A DNA stretch of 64,000 nucleotides from Setoptus koraiensis (lineage: Eukaryota; Arthropoda), in contig CM106586.1 in the NCBI GenBank assembly GCA_048013815.1, positions 14,136,001 to 14,200,000 on the forward strand. The letters are read 5' to 3'. Shown here one piece after another: positions 33,192 through 46,022 of this stretch. Every line of letters starts with the position of its first letter. Position 1 is the stretch's first letter. Position numbers and translations under genes: made by a program. The notes beneath the pieces were generated by a model. It ran no database searches, had not been told where the DNA came from, and saw only the letters and a program-made list of their open reading frames with translations.

Positions 33192-33623
33192 ATGGTCGAC
33201 AAGAGCCAGTACGGTTTCCAAGGAGGCGACGCGCCCTCGGCCCCGCCGCCGCCCTACTCCACGGTGCCTCCGCCTGGCTACCCCATCGGAATTGTTGCGC
33301 CCGGACAGGCCCAACAACAGCAACAGCAACGCCAGCAGCAGCAACAACAACAACGACACACCGAAACGCCAGTTATCATCTACAACAGCACCAATCCGGG
33401 GCCTTACACAATGCGGACACTATGCTCCAATTGCCATGCTCACATCATGACACAAACGCGCACCAAGCCGGGACTGTTGACCTGGATACTGAGTGGCACC
33501 CTATGCTTTCTCGGCTGGTATCTATGCTGCTGCCTCGTTCCCTTTTGCATAGCCGAGTGTCAGGACGTCGAACACTTGTGTCCCAGTTGCAAATCTCAAC
33601 TCGGGCTATACAAGCGAATATGA
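33192..33623 (+). CDS. LITAF-domain protein (late endosomal membrane protein)
   Basis: 143 residues. The N-terminal half is Pro-rich with APSAPPPPY, which contains both a PSAP (TSG101-binding) and a PPxY (NEDD4-binding) motif, then a polyQ run (about 37-54). The C-terminal LITAF domain has the first Cys pair CSNC, a hydrophobic membrane-inserting stretch (LTWILSGTLCFLGWYLCCCL) and the closing HLCPSCKSQLG. LITAF proteins attach to the cytosolic face of endosomes, bind zinc with the split CxxC/HxCPxC knuckle and help sort cargo. The gene is intronless, followed by a CAA-repeat 3' UTR (about 33628-33700), and is tail-to-tail with the Ig gene 145 bp away. Confidence 0.92.
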   Translation: MVDKSQYGFQGGDAPSAPPPPYSTVPPPGYPIGIVAPGQAQQQQQQRQQQQQQQRHTETPVIIYNSTNPGPYTMRTLCSNCHAHIMTQTRTKPGLLTWILSGTLCFLGWYLCCCLVPFCIAECQDVEHLCPSCKSQLGLYKRI

Positions 33624-33768
33624 ACAACAAAGACAACAACAACAACAACGACAACAACAACAACAACAACGACAACAAGCGCATCAGCAACAACAACAAC
33701 TGTGTGCTCATCATAGCTTCATTTATTTGCATTTTATTTGTCATTACTGTTTGTCATTACAACTACCA

Positions 33769-36020
33769 CTAATCATTTGCACTATTCACTAACAACCTAG
33801 ATGATACTATTATCAACAATAACGCCAACACACAAGTGCCACACAATGTTTGTTGTTGTCTCCAATTGGAAGCTCGACTATTGTTGTACAAATAACCGGC
33901 GTCCGATGAGGCCGATGATGCGGACGACATCTCACCTACAATCACATTTATTTGGGCAGGGCCAACGGAGCCTATTTCGGGCAACAAGTTGCATTTATAA
34001 TAGCCAGAATCTGTATTTTTGGCCTGTCTAATAGTTATATCACTTATCATATGCGTTGAGTTGTCGCGCGATTCAACTTTTATACCACTCCTGGGATGAT
34101 TGAAATTCAGGCTTATATTATCCTTATACCAATAAATATATTGTGCCGTCTTCACTTGACCACCAGAATAATAATAATTACCATGATGACCTCTATGATC
34201 CTCATTGTAGGCCAATACATTTTTTCCAACTCTCGTTGTTGGCCCATCAAAATTTGCTATACAAGTAAGCCTTATATCATCGTCCACGGGCACATACTTC
34301 AGCGGTTCCTCCAATATTTTTATAGTGGCAGCTACACAAAAGCGACATTACATTATCACACAGATCATCATTATTGGGAAAAGCAAACATTAGAGAGAAA
34401 GCAAACGTCAGTATTGTCAGTATCAGTTAGTCACATCTAAAACATTTCCTAGCGACGCAGTCTCAAAATCTCATACTGCTGCTGCCTAATCATACTGTGC
34501 AATCATACCTGTGACATCTAGATAAAAGTGAGCACTTGCGGGACTCGGATCGGAATTTATTTGGCATTCGTAACCTGGAAGCACGGGGATAGTGATGAAT
34601 GATTAAAAGTGTTATTATAGGAATTGAAACTAGCCTTGTTAGTCCTCCAGCAGGAGGCTCTTTTATTTGAGCCCACTTACTTCCTTTGTCTTCCATATTG
34701 ATATTTTTAAGCTCTAATATCCAATCATGAGTGCCTTCAACATGTTTCGGCACAAACCTGTATGACACGACAGGAGACAAGCAGGGTGATATATTATTCC
34801 GAGTGATACACTGAATCACTTATGAGTATCAATCACATTTATAATAGAAATAGTCAACTAACCTTTCGTCACTTGTGTAACGCTGATCGCCGCTAGTTAA
34901 AATCATCATGTTTCTCACCCAGGACACTTTCTGTTATGTGCAACGGAGAGTAGTGAAAAAAGAAAAATTGATTGTTAGCTTGTTTAATTTGATAATTTCC
35001 ATTAACCTTTTCTCCATTGTAACCTCCAATAATTGAATTGGAGGGCCCAATGTAATTATTGTCGTTGATATCTGCTATCATAAGAGGACTTACAAGCTGA
35101 TCCTGTATCATTCGCAATTTGCACGTCAGATAGGCCGTATCGCCAACATTGACAGACACATTTGTTTGCATGGTGGAATCGAAGTGATTCAGACTATACG
35201 AAGGATAATGGTGGACACCGAAAGGCTTACTGCTGCCCATCGTCAGACTGGCTATTTGCTTTTCGGTGGCGTGCAGCCCATTATCTAATCTATTATCTGT
35301 TAGTGTTGTCATGTGCGCTGGCCTCCTACTATGGCCTGATATTTTGGTATTGCTATTTGGATTGGTGTTATATTTAACATTGGTGCCTTTAAAATCATTC
35401 ATTTCACTTTTGATATCTCTATTATAGTAGTCACTGCCACTACTACTACCAATGGTGTCACTCTCTAGTGATGACGTAGCATCATCAATATCATCCTTAT
35501 ATGATGTAATATAGGTTCTTTTAGTGTGTGGACTCAGTGAGGATAAGTTCAAATTAGACGGTGAGCCGTAAGAAGATGGAGAGGCTAATCTCTTGGTAAT
35601 GACATTAGTAGCTCGCTTGTCGTTGATGCTGGCGTCGCTTGGTTTGGCCTTCGCCATCATATTATCGCTATGATGTAACCAAATGTAACCGCTGTCATCA
35701 TTGGAGCGACCATGAGAGTTGACACGAGCATCACTAAAATGGCGTTGATCCCTTTTATGTCTCCTACTGGTGCTGTTGTTGTTGTTGTTGTTGGCCCCTG
35801 TTTCGTTTATCTTCTCCTCCCTGGTCGTTCCACCCGAGGCTACTTTTGATGGTTGTATGGAGGACAAGACGAAAGAATTATTAGAATCAAGGTAAATGCG
35901 AGCTCTTATTTGTAAACTGGGAGCAAATTGGCGTGTCTTTTGAGCTAACATAAGGCTTTCTATCTCTTTAAGAATGATGCCATTGATCGGAAGGCAGCCA
36001 GGTCTATAGAGATTATACAA
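33769..36020 (-). CDS. dpr/DIP-type two-Ig cell-surface protein with a long disordered N-terminal region
   Basis: Exons (minus): 36020-35007, 34930-34863, 34757-34681, 34574-34509, 34331-33769, all with GT/AG junctions. The first Ig domain is split over four exons: NVSVNVGDTAYLTCKL, KVSWVRNMMILTSGDQRYTS, FVPKHVEGTHDWILELKNIN, SYECQINSDPSPASAHFYL. The second Ig lies in the last exon (DDDIRLTCIANFDG ... SGYYKCNLLPE). SWVR, RYTSDERF and DWILELKNINMEDKG are typical of the dpr/DIP neuronal recognition family. The end is hydrophobic (CVLALLLIIVSS) after a Ser-rich linker, consistent with GPI anchoring. The first listed exon encodes about 270 residues of Ser/Asn-rich sequence before the Ig domain; no signal peptide is visible, so a further 5' exon is expected and 36020 is only the frame limit. 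Confidence 0.85.
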
Positions 36021-37828
36021 CGACGATCGGTTAAAATAACGGTATCGGTTTTATCTAGCTAAGAGTGGCTTGTATGCGAACTGTTCATTCAAGCGTGAGC
36101 CAGATTATTGAGCAAGTCGATTATAAGACTGTGTTAGTTTGCTAGCGACTCTCAGACTGAGAGATCACAAACGCAAGTGGGGCTTGATTGAGAAAATTGA
36201 GGCCGCCGATTATATGTAAAAGCACAACAATATTTTCGCTCTACTACCTGGTGTACCTGTAGTGTTGTTGATATCATCAGTCAGGTGTGGTAATGGATTC
36301 AGTATGTGATGGTGCGGCACACAGGAAGAGATGGAAATGGTTGGCGAAACTTGAATTAGTTTCCACTTGGTAGCTTCCCAATGATTTGTCTATCATACAC
36401 CGACTGTTATGCAAACTTTTTAACACCTTAACCTTCTCAGGTGCTCGAAGCAAGGAAAAGAAAATTTGAGGTGAGCGTCCGTATTTCCAGCGTCTAGACA
36501 CTCATAAGATGATGGCAAGTATCTCGGCAAGTATAATCGACGGCGGTTTTTGCTTCGATGGCAAGACACTAAACGTTAAAAGATATTCAGTTGGTTGAAT
36601 GCAACGTTCAACCGGCGCCGCGCCCACCAAGGCGATATTTCCAGTGAAACAAAGAATCCAAAAATCCTTATTGGAGCAACGAAACGGCTATTGCTATTCT
36701 TTATCCATTAGCTACTTGTGTACAATCTCTATGCATCCATAAAGAAAGATAGATGTTTGTTTTGGTGAGTATTGTTTGGTTGAATTTTGGCCGGAATCTC
36801 GACACATATCACGAGACAACAACAGCAACAAGAAAAGTTGCTCTTTGCCACGCTCACATATAAATTCATCTACATTCATGTATGTATAGACGGGCGGCAA
36901 AATAGACGAAGATCTAATTGACAGAGATAAAAAAATAAAATAATGGGCCAACATACACACATCATTAAATAGTGTATATAATGAAAGATAGAGATGGCTA
37001 GCAGTTGTATATTGATCACAAGACTACTCTTGTCAATATGATCTGGCTGCTATCTATCTAGGCACATCTAGAGACAAATGAGATCCATTAATTGAGATTT
37101 AAGAGAGTGGGAGAGAGGAAAAAACATTGCGTCTTGAGCAGCATTTTACTATGTCTAAACTGATGAAAAAGTCCGATATACACAGAGGGGCCCCTCTGTT
37201 CCACTTGGATGGATTTTCAGTTTGTATTTATCTATCGAAAAAGCAAACACACACACACACACACACATTTAGCTAAAGAGCTAGAGACAATAGAGAAAGA
37301 GGGAGAGAGGGGGCGATAGATAATAAGTAAGGGATAAAGCAAATAATGTGAACGTCAGTGGGCAAAGGGAGGTTACTTAATAGGCAAGAAGTGCTGCGGG
37401 GTAAGCCCAAGAATGGGGCCCCAGAAACGAGCGGACGGGCGAGAATGAATATCCCTTGGAACAATGTTGCTCGCTTGGACGAATTTCGTTCCGATTGAGG
37501 CTTGGGGCCTCCTTAATAAAAAGTCAGCAACACCACGATGAGGTCAGTGGCTCGTGGACTCGAAGGCGTTTATCTGGCCAGCTCTGGCCGGATCGCATCT
37601 TCTTTGGCGGGACTTAGCGTTAGTTTCTGTTTGTTTGTATATGTATGATTAGTGCGATGCATGGGCAAGGATGCTCGCTGTCGGTTGATGTTATTTCAGT
37701 TGCTGCGTCTAAATCCGATCTCATGGCCAGAGATTGAGAGCGGGGCCAGCAAGACAGCGACAGAGGCGACGGCTAGAGTAAGCCATCTAGATAGCTGACC
37801 GGCCAAATGGCCGGCGAGAGCTTGTCAA
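36021..37828. other. No supported gene; likely 5' region or intron of the Ig gene
   Basis: Mixed composition with a CA run (about 37247-37267) and the palindrome AGAGGGGCCCCTCT at 37185-37196. An upstream exon with a signal peptide for the Ig gene was looked for on the minus strand but not found with confidence. Confidence 0.4.
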
Positions 37829-38029
37829 ATGCCAGCTAATCCAATCTTGTTACTTTTTCTCTTGGTTGTGGCTGCTTTAGTTTCCTCGAGTGGCCGTCAC
37901 CATTGGCGTCACAACTATTCTGCGAGCCAATCCCACTCTTGCCGGCGATGGGCCGATGATGGCGTAACCGTGCCCGTGTCTGGATTACAATTGTCGTTGC
38001 CGGGGCCAAACGATGACAAACTGACCATC
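37829..38029 (+). CDS. Candidate first coding exon of a secreted or membrane protein
   Basis: From the ATG at 37829 the plus strand encodes a textbook signal peptide (MPANPILLLFLLVVAALVSS) with a likely cleavage after SSSG, then a basic/polar stretch (RHHWRHNYSA, one N-glycosylation-like NYS), one Cys (SHSCRRWADDG) and PVSGLQLSLPG. The frame meets a consensus donor GTGAGT at about 38030 (ACCATCA|GTGAGT). The following exon was not identified. The family is not recognised. Isolated in the GC-rich block; the chance of a good signal peptide followed by a good donor in random GC-rich DNA is low but not negligible. Confidence 0.4.
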
Positions 38030-39084
38030 AGTGAGTCTCTGCCAGGCTGCTCTTATCGAGCCAATACTGAATAATGGTGTTAGCTAGGCACGCTCGGAAT
38101 ACAAAATACAAAATATAAAATATATAAAATACAAAATAAAACCACTTGCCACCACCAGTCCACTAAAGTGTGCGCCCTCTCAATATCGCCCCCTTGTCGC
38201 CGCGCCCCTGACACACGACAACGGCTTCCGGCAAGCCATCCGATCGCTGGCAAGGCTGGTCCGACAAGAGAGGATTTTCCGGCTGACAGTTGTTGGTGGG
38301 GCCGGGCTTAAAACTGAGAACTACTTGACGGGTGTGCCTAGGGCAAATAGCGAGCCCGAGCCAGGGGCAGAGGCATTGTTAATCGTCACATAAAATTGGT
38401 GGGCCAAGTTGAACTTAAACTAACAACTTGACTGTATGAAAAATGCCCGAGGTTCGGAATGGCAGCGCCCCTCACACTGTACTGCACTACTACATGCACT
38501 ACAATGACTCAATGTTGGTGGGCCCAACGCCGTGCCAGTCACCGTGGGGCCCCCCGTTTTAATAGTGAATCATTGGCGCAAGGGGAGCCATACTTGTGCT
38601 GCTGCTGCTGGTGCCGCTGCCAGCGGCAGACAAGAAAATAGACATGATATAGCTGGATGGGCCCGAGGCGATACACTCAAAAGTAAACAAATATTGCTGG
38701 CAGTAGTCAAGTGGCGATGGTGTCTCGGGCAAGCAGCGAGTGCATACATCTTGACAACAACAACAACAAATTTATAAATAGTCTAGACAAGACTAGAACA
38801 ATTGCGTAATGATGTTTTTGAATATGTATGTGTCGACCGCTGGTTGTGCCTAATAGTTGGCATTTAAAGCGGGCCCGAGAGCGATATTTGTGAGCCCATT
38901 TGTGAGATATTGAGACTGTCTCATGTCGCCTCAAACTTGTTAGCGGCCGCGATGTCGGCGCTGGCGAGCTCTGGCAACAGTGCGTCATCGTCATGAGCGC
39001 CTCATAGGGCCATCGTATCAAGTCAGTGTAATGTGGCAAATTCAAAGAAATCCGAATGCTCGGATATGTGTCGATATGTATCCG

Positions 39085-39133
39085 ATATCGGGTATGCCGC
39101 ATATCGGGTATGCCGAATATCGGGTATGCCGAA
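39085..39133. repeat. 16-bp tandem repeat, three copies
   Basis: Three consecutive copies of ATATCGGGTATGCCG(A/C), preceded by diverged TCGATATGTATCCG fragments. Confidence 0.85.
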
Positions 39134-41200
39134 TGGTCGGATGTTGGGCCGGTTGAGGCGCGGTGAACAAATAACAAAATCGCGTCGCTGCTAACACGTA
39201 ACATTTTTTGTTTGTGAATTTTCATTATTAAAATCAAATTGCAAGTTGCCGGCAGTTGTTGGGGCCTCGTGCGTGCTGCTGCGGCTGGCCGCTGTTGAAT
39301 TGAATGATGCCGATAATATCTCATCAGAGCCACCATCACTCATCTGAGGTGAGGGCGGGCCGAGCGCACAATTGCCCGCGCGACTAGACTAATTTAATCA
39401 GACAGGCCAGCGAGTTGACTCACGAGCCGCAAAAAATTACCGCCTCGTGCAGCGGCGGCCCCAATTTTTTTCGGCGCCCACCGGCAACCGCCACAAATAA
39501 TAAGCCTGGCCGGATAAGCGAGCGAGAGAAGTTGAAATACTTCAGACACTGCACCGTGACGCCTCTTTGGGCTCCTTCAGCTGGGCGCGCGCGGGCCCAG
39601 AGCGGGCCGGCAACACGAAGCGAATTTGATTAGAGTCGTATTTTATATTCATATTTGTACCTTGTATGAGTAGGCTATAACACACAGGAAAAACACAACA
39701 ACACAATATTCTTCCTGTTTAGAGGCCCCGAGTGAGGCGCATTGTTTGCCTTTTGATAGTTGCCAACCGATGACGCCATCGGCACCGCAACTTGCGTAAT
39801 TTGCGATCGCTTCTTTTGGCGTGTTTTGCCAACCAAGTCACTGTTGAACAGTGCGTGCGTGCGCGTGTTTCAGCCAGAACGAGCACGAGAACGAGGCGCC
39901 CAGATGGAAGCGTGAAGACACAGGCCAAATCAAGGAAATAAGAGTGGAAATTGAGTGGCTGGTCGGCGGGCCCCATTGAAACAGCGGCCAGCGCTTGTGT
40001 GGTGGCGTCGTTGCGATGATGCGATGGGGCGCGCGCAAAAAATAATTTGCTCGCGCCACCAGCAAACAGCGCCAACAACAGCTAACTAAATATCGGGGCA
40101 CCTCGCTCGCTCGTCGTCACACCAGCCGGATTACAGGTAAGCGCACATAACTATAAATAACAGCAGCCGCCGAGTGTCGCCCCAAAAAACATCGGTCTTA
40201 CATATTCATGCAAATAGCAACGCCGCCCGCGGTCGCCTGTCCAACAGAAGGTGCCAAAAGGGCGCGCAAAAGACCCAAAACTGAAAAAACATCTCGCGGC
40301 TCAAAAAGCGGCCCGTTGTCCCAAGGCTACCTGGTATTTATGTTGTCGCGCCGTTGTGAGCAACAGCGACCCAGAGACAACAACAACAAACGCGAAAAAC
40401 AAACAGCCGCCACTCGACACAGCCGGCCGCACTCGGCGGGCCCGGCGACAGCGCCGCCGGGTATTCCGTCGAGTGCGCAGCGCTACCCGAAGCGAGCCAC
40501 GGGCCCACCATTTGTGGGGCTCATGTTGTGGGCTAGCCAAATGGACGGCGACGACGACGATAAACAAACAATTACAGCATTATCATTGCGGGCCACGGTC
40601 CAAATGAAATCAAATGGCATGATATGAATTGCCTTTTGTGCGCCAGCGAGAGGCGCCCATTGCGTGACATGCAAGCAGCATCACGCAATTTGTTTTTTAT
40701 TTGCCCGCTCAGATTCAATATTCTCAGCTCTCGCTGACAATATTGCCTGGCCCCACAAACGCCTCCGAGGTGCCAAGCGAGCCGCAATGGGGCCCCAAAT
40801 GCATGCTCGCTTTTGGTTGGCTCGAACAATGGGCGCACCATTGTGAATTTGCGCTTGTTGTGCGGCGCAGGTATTGTGCCCGATCACACCGGCGTCGCAC
40901 AATCGGCCGGCGTTCCATTCCATATATCACGGCAATCATATCAAATGATGCCCATCTAATGGAAAAAGAAAAATCTTTCATCGCCATGCGAGACTTTTGT
41001 AAAAATGGCACGCTCAACTGGCACCCCGGCCAGCCCGGATTGGCCGGCCCGGCCGCACGAAAACGATCCGTCGTCGACGGGCCGGCCGGCCGCCCGACAC
41101 CAACGCAAATTAAACTCTATCAGTATGGCGCGCATGCATGATATTCGGCGCCCTCCGTCGCGTCGCGAGTCCGCTGTGGCGCGTCGTGCCATCGGCTACC

Positions 41201-41224
41201 GTGGCCGGCACTTGTGCCGGCCAC
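41201..41224. repeat. Perfect hairpin, 11-bp arms, 2-nt loop
   Basis: GTGGCCGGCAC (41201-41211) and its complement (41214-41224) are separated by TT. Confidence 0.85.
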
Positions 41225-41285
41225 TTCCGGTTCCGACAACCAACCGATTGGCGCCGAATTCTGCAAGCAGTAATTCGGAACGGGT

Positions 41286-41323
41286 GCGGGCGCTGCGGGC
41301 TCACCCGTGCGCGCAGCGCCCGC
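41286..41323. repeat. Inverted repeat, 12-bp arms
   Basis: GCGGGCGCTGCG (41286-41297) pairs exactly with 41312-41323; 14-nt spacer. Confidence 0.85.
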
Positions 41324-42275
41324 CTCCCACAGGAAACAGCAGTGACTGCTCAGTGGGCGATTGTGCCCGGTTGGCCGCACAATGGCCCGACGCCGCATGA
41401 AAAGGAGCCAGGTGAAAGGGGCCAATTGTTTGCTAACTGTGTTGTTTTTTGTGTTTTATTTTCAATTGTTTGCAACGTCTGCTCGCTCGGGCGCCTCGGC
41501 CGACACGCCGCACCGCGCCGCCCAGATCGCCAAGATTGCGCCCCTGGGCCCCACAACCGCTTGCCGTCGGTTGGCCCGTCGGACATGGCGGGCAAACGGT
41601 GAACCGTTAATGGGGGATGTCGCGCCAGTCGCCCTGGTCACGGTCACACTGGCCGCCGGGTGTATGGGGGCCGCCAGACGGGCTGAGCTAACACGCACCC
41701 GACTGATTATCTGGACGCCCCGTGCTCCGTTGATTTGTATTCTATTGTTGGCGTTGTGATTGTCGACGCGTGAGGCGCGCCGGTGCAACAAGAAATCATT
41801 TGCGCGCGCCCAGCGGTAATTTATACCGGCTCCGATGCGGAGGCGCGATGCGTATGGCGTGCGCATCGTTGGGGAACGCATCATTGGGGCCCCGATTGGC
41901 CGTCGGCTGAATAAAAAAGGTTGGCAGCGCTCGAAACGCTGCCAGTGGAAACGAGCGGGCCACGGGACAGATGGGCCGGCACGAGATGGCCGCTAGGTGG
42001 CCGCGAGATCGGCCAGAGATTGGCACGAGACTGGCACGAGACTGGCACGGGCCGGCCGCGCGTACCGGCGCTGACGAGCGCCGCAACAACGGACTCCGCC
42101 GAACATACGAGACGAGACGCGCGCCCGCAGAGATTGAGTGATTTTTGATCATGATTGGCCGGCCCGGCCGCATGATCGGGCGCCGGCGAGCGGGCCCCGC
42201 TGCCAGCGGCTGCTAGTAAATAAAACTTATGTATAATTAATGATCCTATCCAACGGCAACAATAACTGACAGCTC

Positions 42276-42396
42276 CTCCGATCGCAACGAGACGGCAACG
42301 GGATCGCTACGAGATCGCAACGAGATCGCAGTGAGATGGCAACGGGATCGCAGTGAGATGGCAACGGGATCGCAACGGGATCGCAACGAGATCGCC
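42276..42396. repeat. Tandem repeat of GAGATCGCAACG-type units
   Basis: About ten variants of a 12-nt unit (GAGATCGCAACG / GAGATGGCAACGG / GGATCGCAGT). Unit length varies by one base, so no stable reading frame runs through it. Confidence 0.8.
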
Positions 42397-42702
42397 CCCG
42401 AAATTGAGGTGCGCTCGTTGCGGCGCGAAGATGCGTCACTGGCTGCTGGCGGTCGCTGGCGCTCGGCTGCTGGCGTGCGCCACCGGCCGAAAGCGCCGCT
42501 ACTTTTGGGGCGCTGGCCAGCGAGCGAGCGAGCGCGCGTCGCTATTATTCTTTTTAGTTCCGCTGGGCCCCAACGCGCAGTGACACGTTTAATAGTTTGC
42601 TATTTAGTTGTTGGCGCGCCAGCGAGCGCCGGTGTGTCGTCCGCGGGCGGACACGCGAACGGCGGGATGCTCATAAGTGTTTGTGTGGGCAACGCCAGCG
42701 CC

Positions 42703-42806
42703 AGCAACAACAACGACAGCAACAGCAGCGACAACAACAGCAACAACAACGACAGCAACAGCAGCGACAACAACAGCAACAACAGCGACAGCGACAACGA
42801 CAGCGG
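42703..42806. repeat. CAA/CAG/CGA compound triplet repeat
   Basis: Higher-order repeats of CAACAACAACGACAGCAACAG-like units. All six frames are open over long parts, giving artificial Gln, Asn/Ser and Val/Leu frames. Confidence 0.9.
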
Positions 42807-43480
42807 GCGACGCGAGTTTTGAGACATGGCGCGAGATGAAATAGCGGTGCGGCCCGAGTCGAAATTGGCGGCGCCCACGCGACAGGCCGGTCGGCATAAC
42901 AGTTGGCGCAACTCGACGGGGTCACACGGTGACGCATTCGGGGGCGCCGAGCGAGCGCGTCCAAGTTTCATTGGGTGGTAATAGCAAAACAACAACAACA
43001 ACAACAACAACAGCAACGACTCGCACCAATGAGTGACAACATCTCGCCATTTGGGCCCGCTGGCCCGGCCGCCCAACTGGCGCTAACTGGCCCCAACTGG
43101 CCCCAAACTGATGGGCTCCTTCCGTCAGTATTTAGCCCTGAGCGACTCGCGCGCGCTCTCTCATCTGTCGGCAAATCTGCCGGCTCGTGTCGTGTCGAGC
43201 GCACGGTCGGGGCCCACAAATCGAGGTTCGCTGTAAACGCCGACCGGCACGCGAGCCGGATCAAGCGAAATTCAGTGTGGGCGCTCAGTTCGGAGTGGGC
43301 CCCAATCAGACACAGTGCGCGCCACTTGGGCTGATTCGCAGCTCTGACAGCGTAATTGTCGTCGCCCGTCCAACAGGCCACAACGGTCTACCTATTACCG
43401 CTGTCGCCCATTTGCTGCCATTTGAGCCATTATAACGTTATATAGACTGCGGGCCGGGCGAGCGGGCGGGCGGGCGAAGC

Positions 43481-43562
43481 TCCATTGCGGGGCCGCCGGG
43501 GCTCCGCAATGGAGCCAGGGCTCTGCAATGGGGCCGGGGCTTTGCAATGGGGCCGGGGCTCG
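43481..43562. repeat. About 24-bp tandem repeat (GGGGCTCCGCAATGGAGCC family)
   Basis: About four diverged copies containing CAATGGGGCC or CAATGGAGCC. Within a copy, GGCTCC and GGAGCC form a small internal hairpin. Confidence 0.75.
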
Positions 43563-45039
43563 CCGCTAGTGGCGCCTATTAGCTGCTAATAGTGGCCACT
43601 AGCCACGAGCCGACTATTGATGTCACTGCGCACACAGTGGGCCACTATTAGCGAGCAATCGTTGTCTCATTTGGCTCGCGCACAAGAATATTTGGCGAGC
43701 TCGCCAGCCGTGAGCTGGTCAGCACACTGGCCGGTTGCTCGTTTATGGGCCCCCCGTCATAATTGTCATCGGGCTGGTCACGGCCGTCGGCCGGGCAGCG
43801 CGCCAATCATGAGATAATCAAAATGAGAGATTCCGCTCCGGCGTGCGCCCCAACGGCACCGCCGACCCGAACACAGCAGCGACAGCGAAAAGGTCGCTCG
43901 TGGGCCCCAATTGCGCATCTATGCAGCCATCGGCCAGTTAAATGAGAAGAGCGCTAAATGAAAAAGTGACGATAAGCGCGCGCTATCTTGTCGACCGATA
44001 TAGATTGAATCATCAAAACGGCCACTTGTCGCCAGGCTCGCCGTTGGCCTCTGGTCCGGTGCGCCCCTGTCGACTGCGGCACAAAGCACCACACCGTTTG
44101 GGGCCCGTTTGGGGCCGCTTGGGGCGGCGCGAAAAGTGCACAATGTGCATATAGAGGGGCGCATTAGCGCGCAGCTTGTCGCAGCTTGTAAGTTGCGCAA
44201 CAACAACAATGCAACGGACCAAATGGGGGCGATAACGACAGCGATAGCGAGTTCATTGTTTAACTCGTTCGGCGACGGCACGCGGCTAATTGCGGCCTAA
44301 TCGTCATAATCATTTTCAGGGGGCGCCCGTAACGTTGGCCGGCGACGCTTGGCGCCGACGCTTGGCGGCGCCCGGCGCTTATTGGCTTCGATAGCCGCGC
44401 GCGCCGAGCCGGCAACAGCACGCCACAATTAGCACGTATTGTTGCTGTTTGTTGAGCCGGGCCCCAATGGCAACAACAACGGCAACAGCAACTACTAACA
44501 GCCGGCCCGACATGACGTGCCGGCTATTGGCGGCTCGCAAGCCGTCTTGTGAGCGGCGCAAAACGGCACACATACTACTAGTATGATACTAGTGTGCAGC
44601 CAACGGGCCTGTGGGGCCCCTTGGCCCATAACCGATGGGCCGAACGAGATCAATTATTGTTAGAGGGCGCCGTTGAACACAAACGACGCCTCGGGCGACA
44701 ATTACACGCGCAAACACACGCGCACTCACTCACGAACATCTTGAGATCTGTTGAGGCGGCTCATTTGCATACCGGTTATTGCGTCGATACCTAATGATGA
44801 TAACCGTTTGATTTGATGGCTGTGTGACGCAACAACAATTAAATCAAAAAAGCATTAATGTTAGTTATACGTGGGCATGTTGGCGGGATATGGGCAACTG
44901 GCAACAACAACAACAACAACAAACAACTCGACAACATCTTGCCAGGGGGCCAACGCGTGACACAACTGGCTCGCTGGTGGTTGCATGGGGGTATTTGCTC
45001 ATTTTTGCGCACTATCGCGCCCATTTGGACGTCTAGCCG

Positions 45040-45092
45040 GATTCTGGCGACTAGATTCTGGCGATTGGATTCTAGTGACTGGATTCTGGGCC
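45040..45092. repeat. 14-bp tandem repeat, nearly four copies
   Basis: Units GATTCTGGCGACTA, GATTCTGGCGATTG, GATTCTAGTGACTG and GATTCTGGG. Confidence 0.85.
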
Positions 45093-45621
45093 AACAAACG
45101 CAGACTGGCGAGCCGGCGAACCGTCAGACTGAATAAGCGAGTAACCGTTTAACTGAATAACCGAGCGGCCGTATAACTGAATCAGATAAATGACAGGCCA
45201 TCAATGATGGGCTATCATCAATTTTCTGAGTGAGCCAGCCCGAATCTGTGCCCACACAGTCAAATGCATAAATGTAAAATGTTGCCGTCATTGTCTGGCA
45301 GTGCGTTTCGCTGGCCAGTGTTCGTTTCGCTGGCCAGATTTCAAACGCTACAAATGGTCACGAGTTGATGCTCGAATTGGCACGACAATAATCGCATGCT
45401 CGTGCATAACAATTCAACAAGCACGGCTAGTTGGGCCGCCAGTTTATCGGCTCGCTGTCGTCGAAAAGAACAACCTACAATAGGTGGCCGTCTGACGGGG
45501 CCCCGTCGATGCTGTTATTATCCGCTGCAAGATCGTGCCCAAGCAGCCAGCAGAGATTCGGTTTCGTGAGCACATCGTGATTTGTCGATTGTGGATCGTC
45601 GATGTTGTGCAGCAGACACTG

Positions 45622-45700
45622 GGTATTACATGCACCAGATATTGGATATTACATGCACTGGATATTGGATATTACATACACTAGATATTGGATATTGTGT
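45622..45700. repeat. About 23-bp tandem repeat (GGATATTACATGCACTGGATATT)
   Basis: Three diverged copies followed by a GT microsatellite at about 45697-45711. Confidence 0.75.
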
Positions 45701-46022
45701 GTGTGTGTGTATTATGATGGATGTAAATATTTATATTTTTGTCAATTGAAAGAAACAACAACGAGCGAGCACTAGATTTATTGTTGCGCACTGTCGATGT
45801 TAGTTGCAGATAATAACAATTCATGAAGAATCTGCCTACAGAAATATCGGTCTGCGCGCTGCTCTTGTCGGGCTGTTGTGGCCGCTCGAGTGGCCCCAAC
45901 CGCCGACTGGACGCCAACAAAAATGGGGCCCAGATTGATGGGAGAGAAATAAAGAGAGAAATAAACAGAGCAAAATCATCAATCAAAACAAATGGACTCG
46001 CCGATTGTGTGCCGCCTTTTAA

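Larger units (their letters stand above)
38030..46000. other. GC-rich gene-poor block, first part
   Basis: Eight kilobases with many overlapping frames on both strands but no recognisable domain. Dominated by GGCC/GGGCCC-rich sequence, CAA/CAG repeats, short minisatellites and perfect inverted repeats listed separately. Confidence 0.55.

Noticed and set aside
41361-41759. Plus-strand frame with a signal-peptide-like start (internal ATG near 41400)
   Set aside because: The hydrophobic run is attractive but what follows is Arg/Ala-rich GC-driven sequence with no conserved feature or splice donor in a sensible place.
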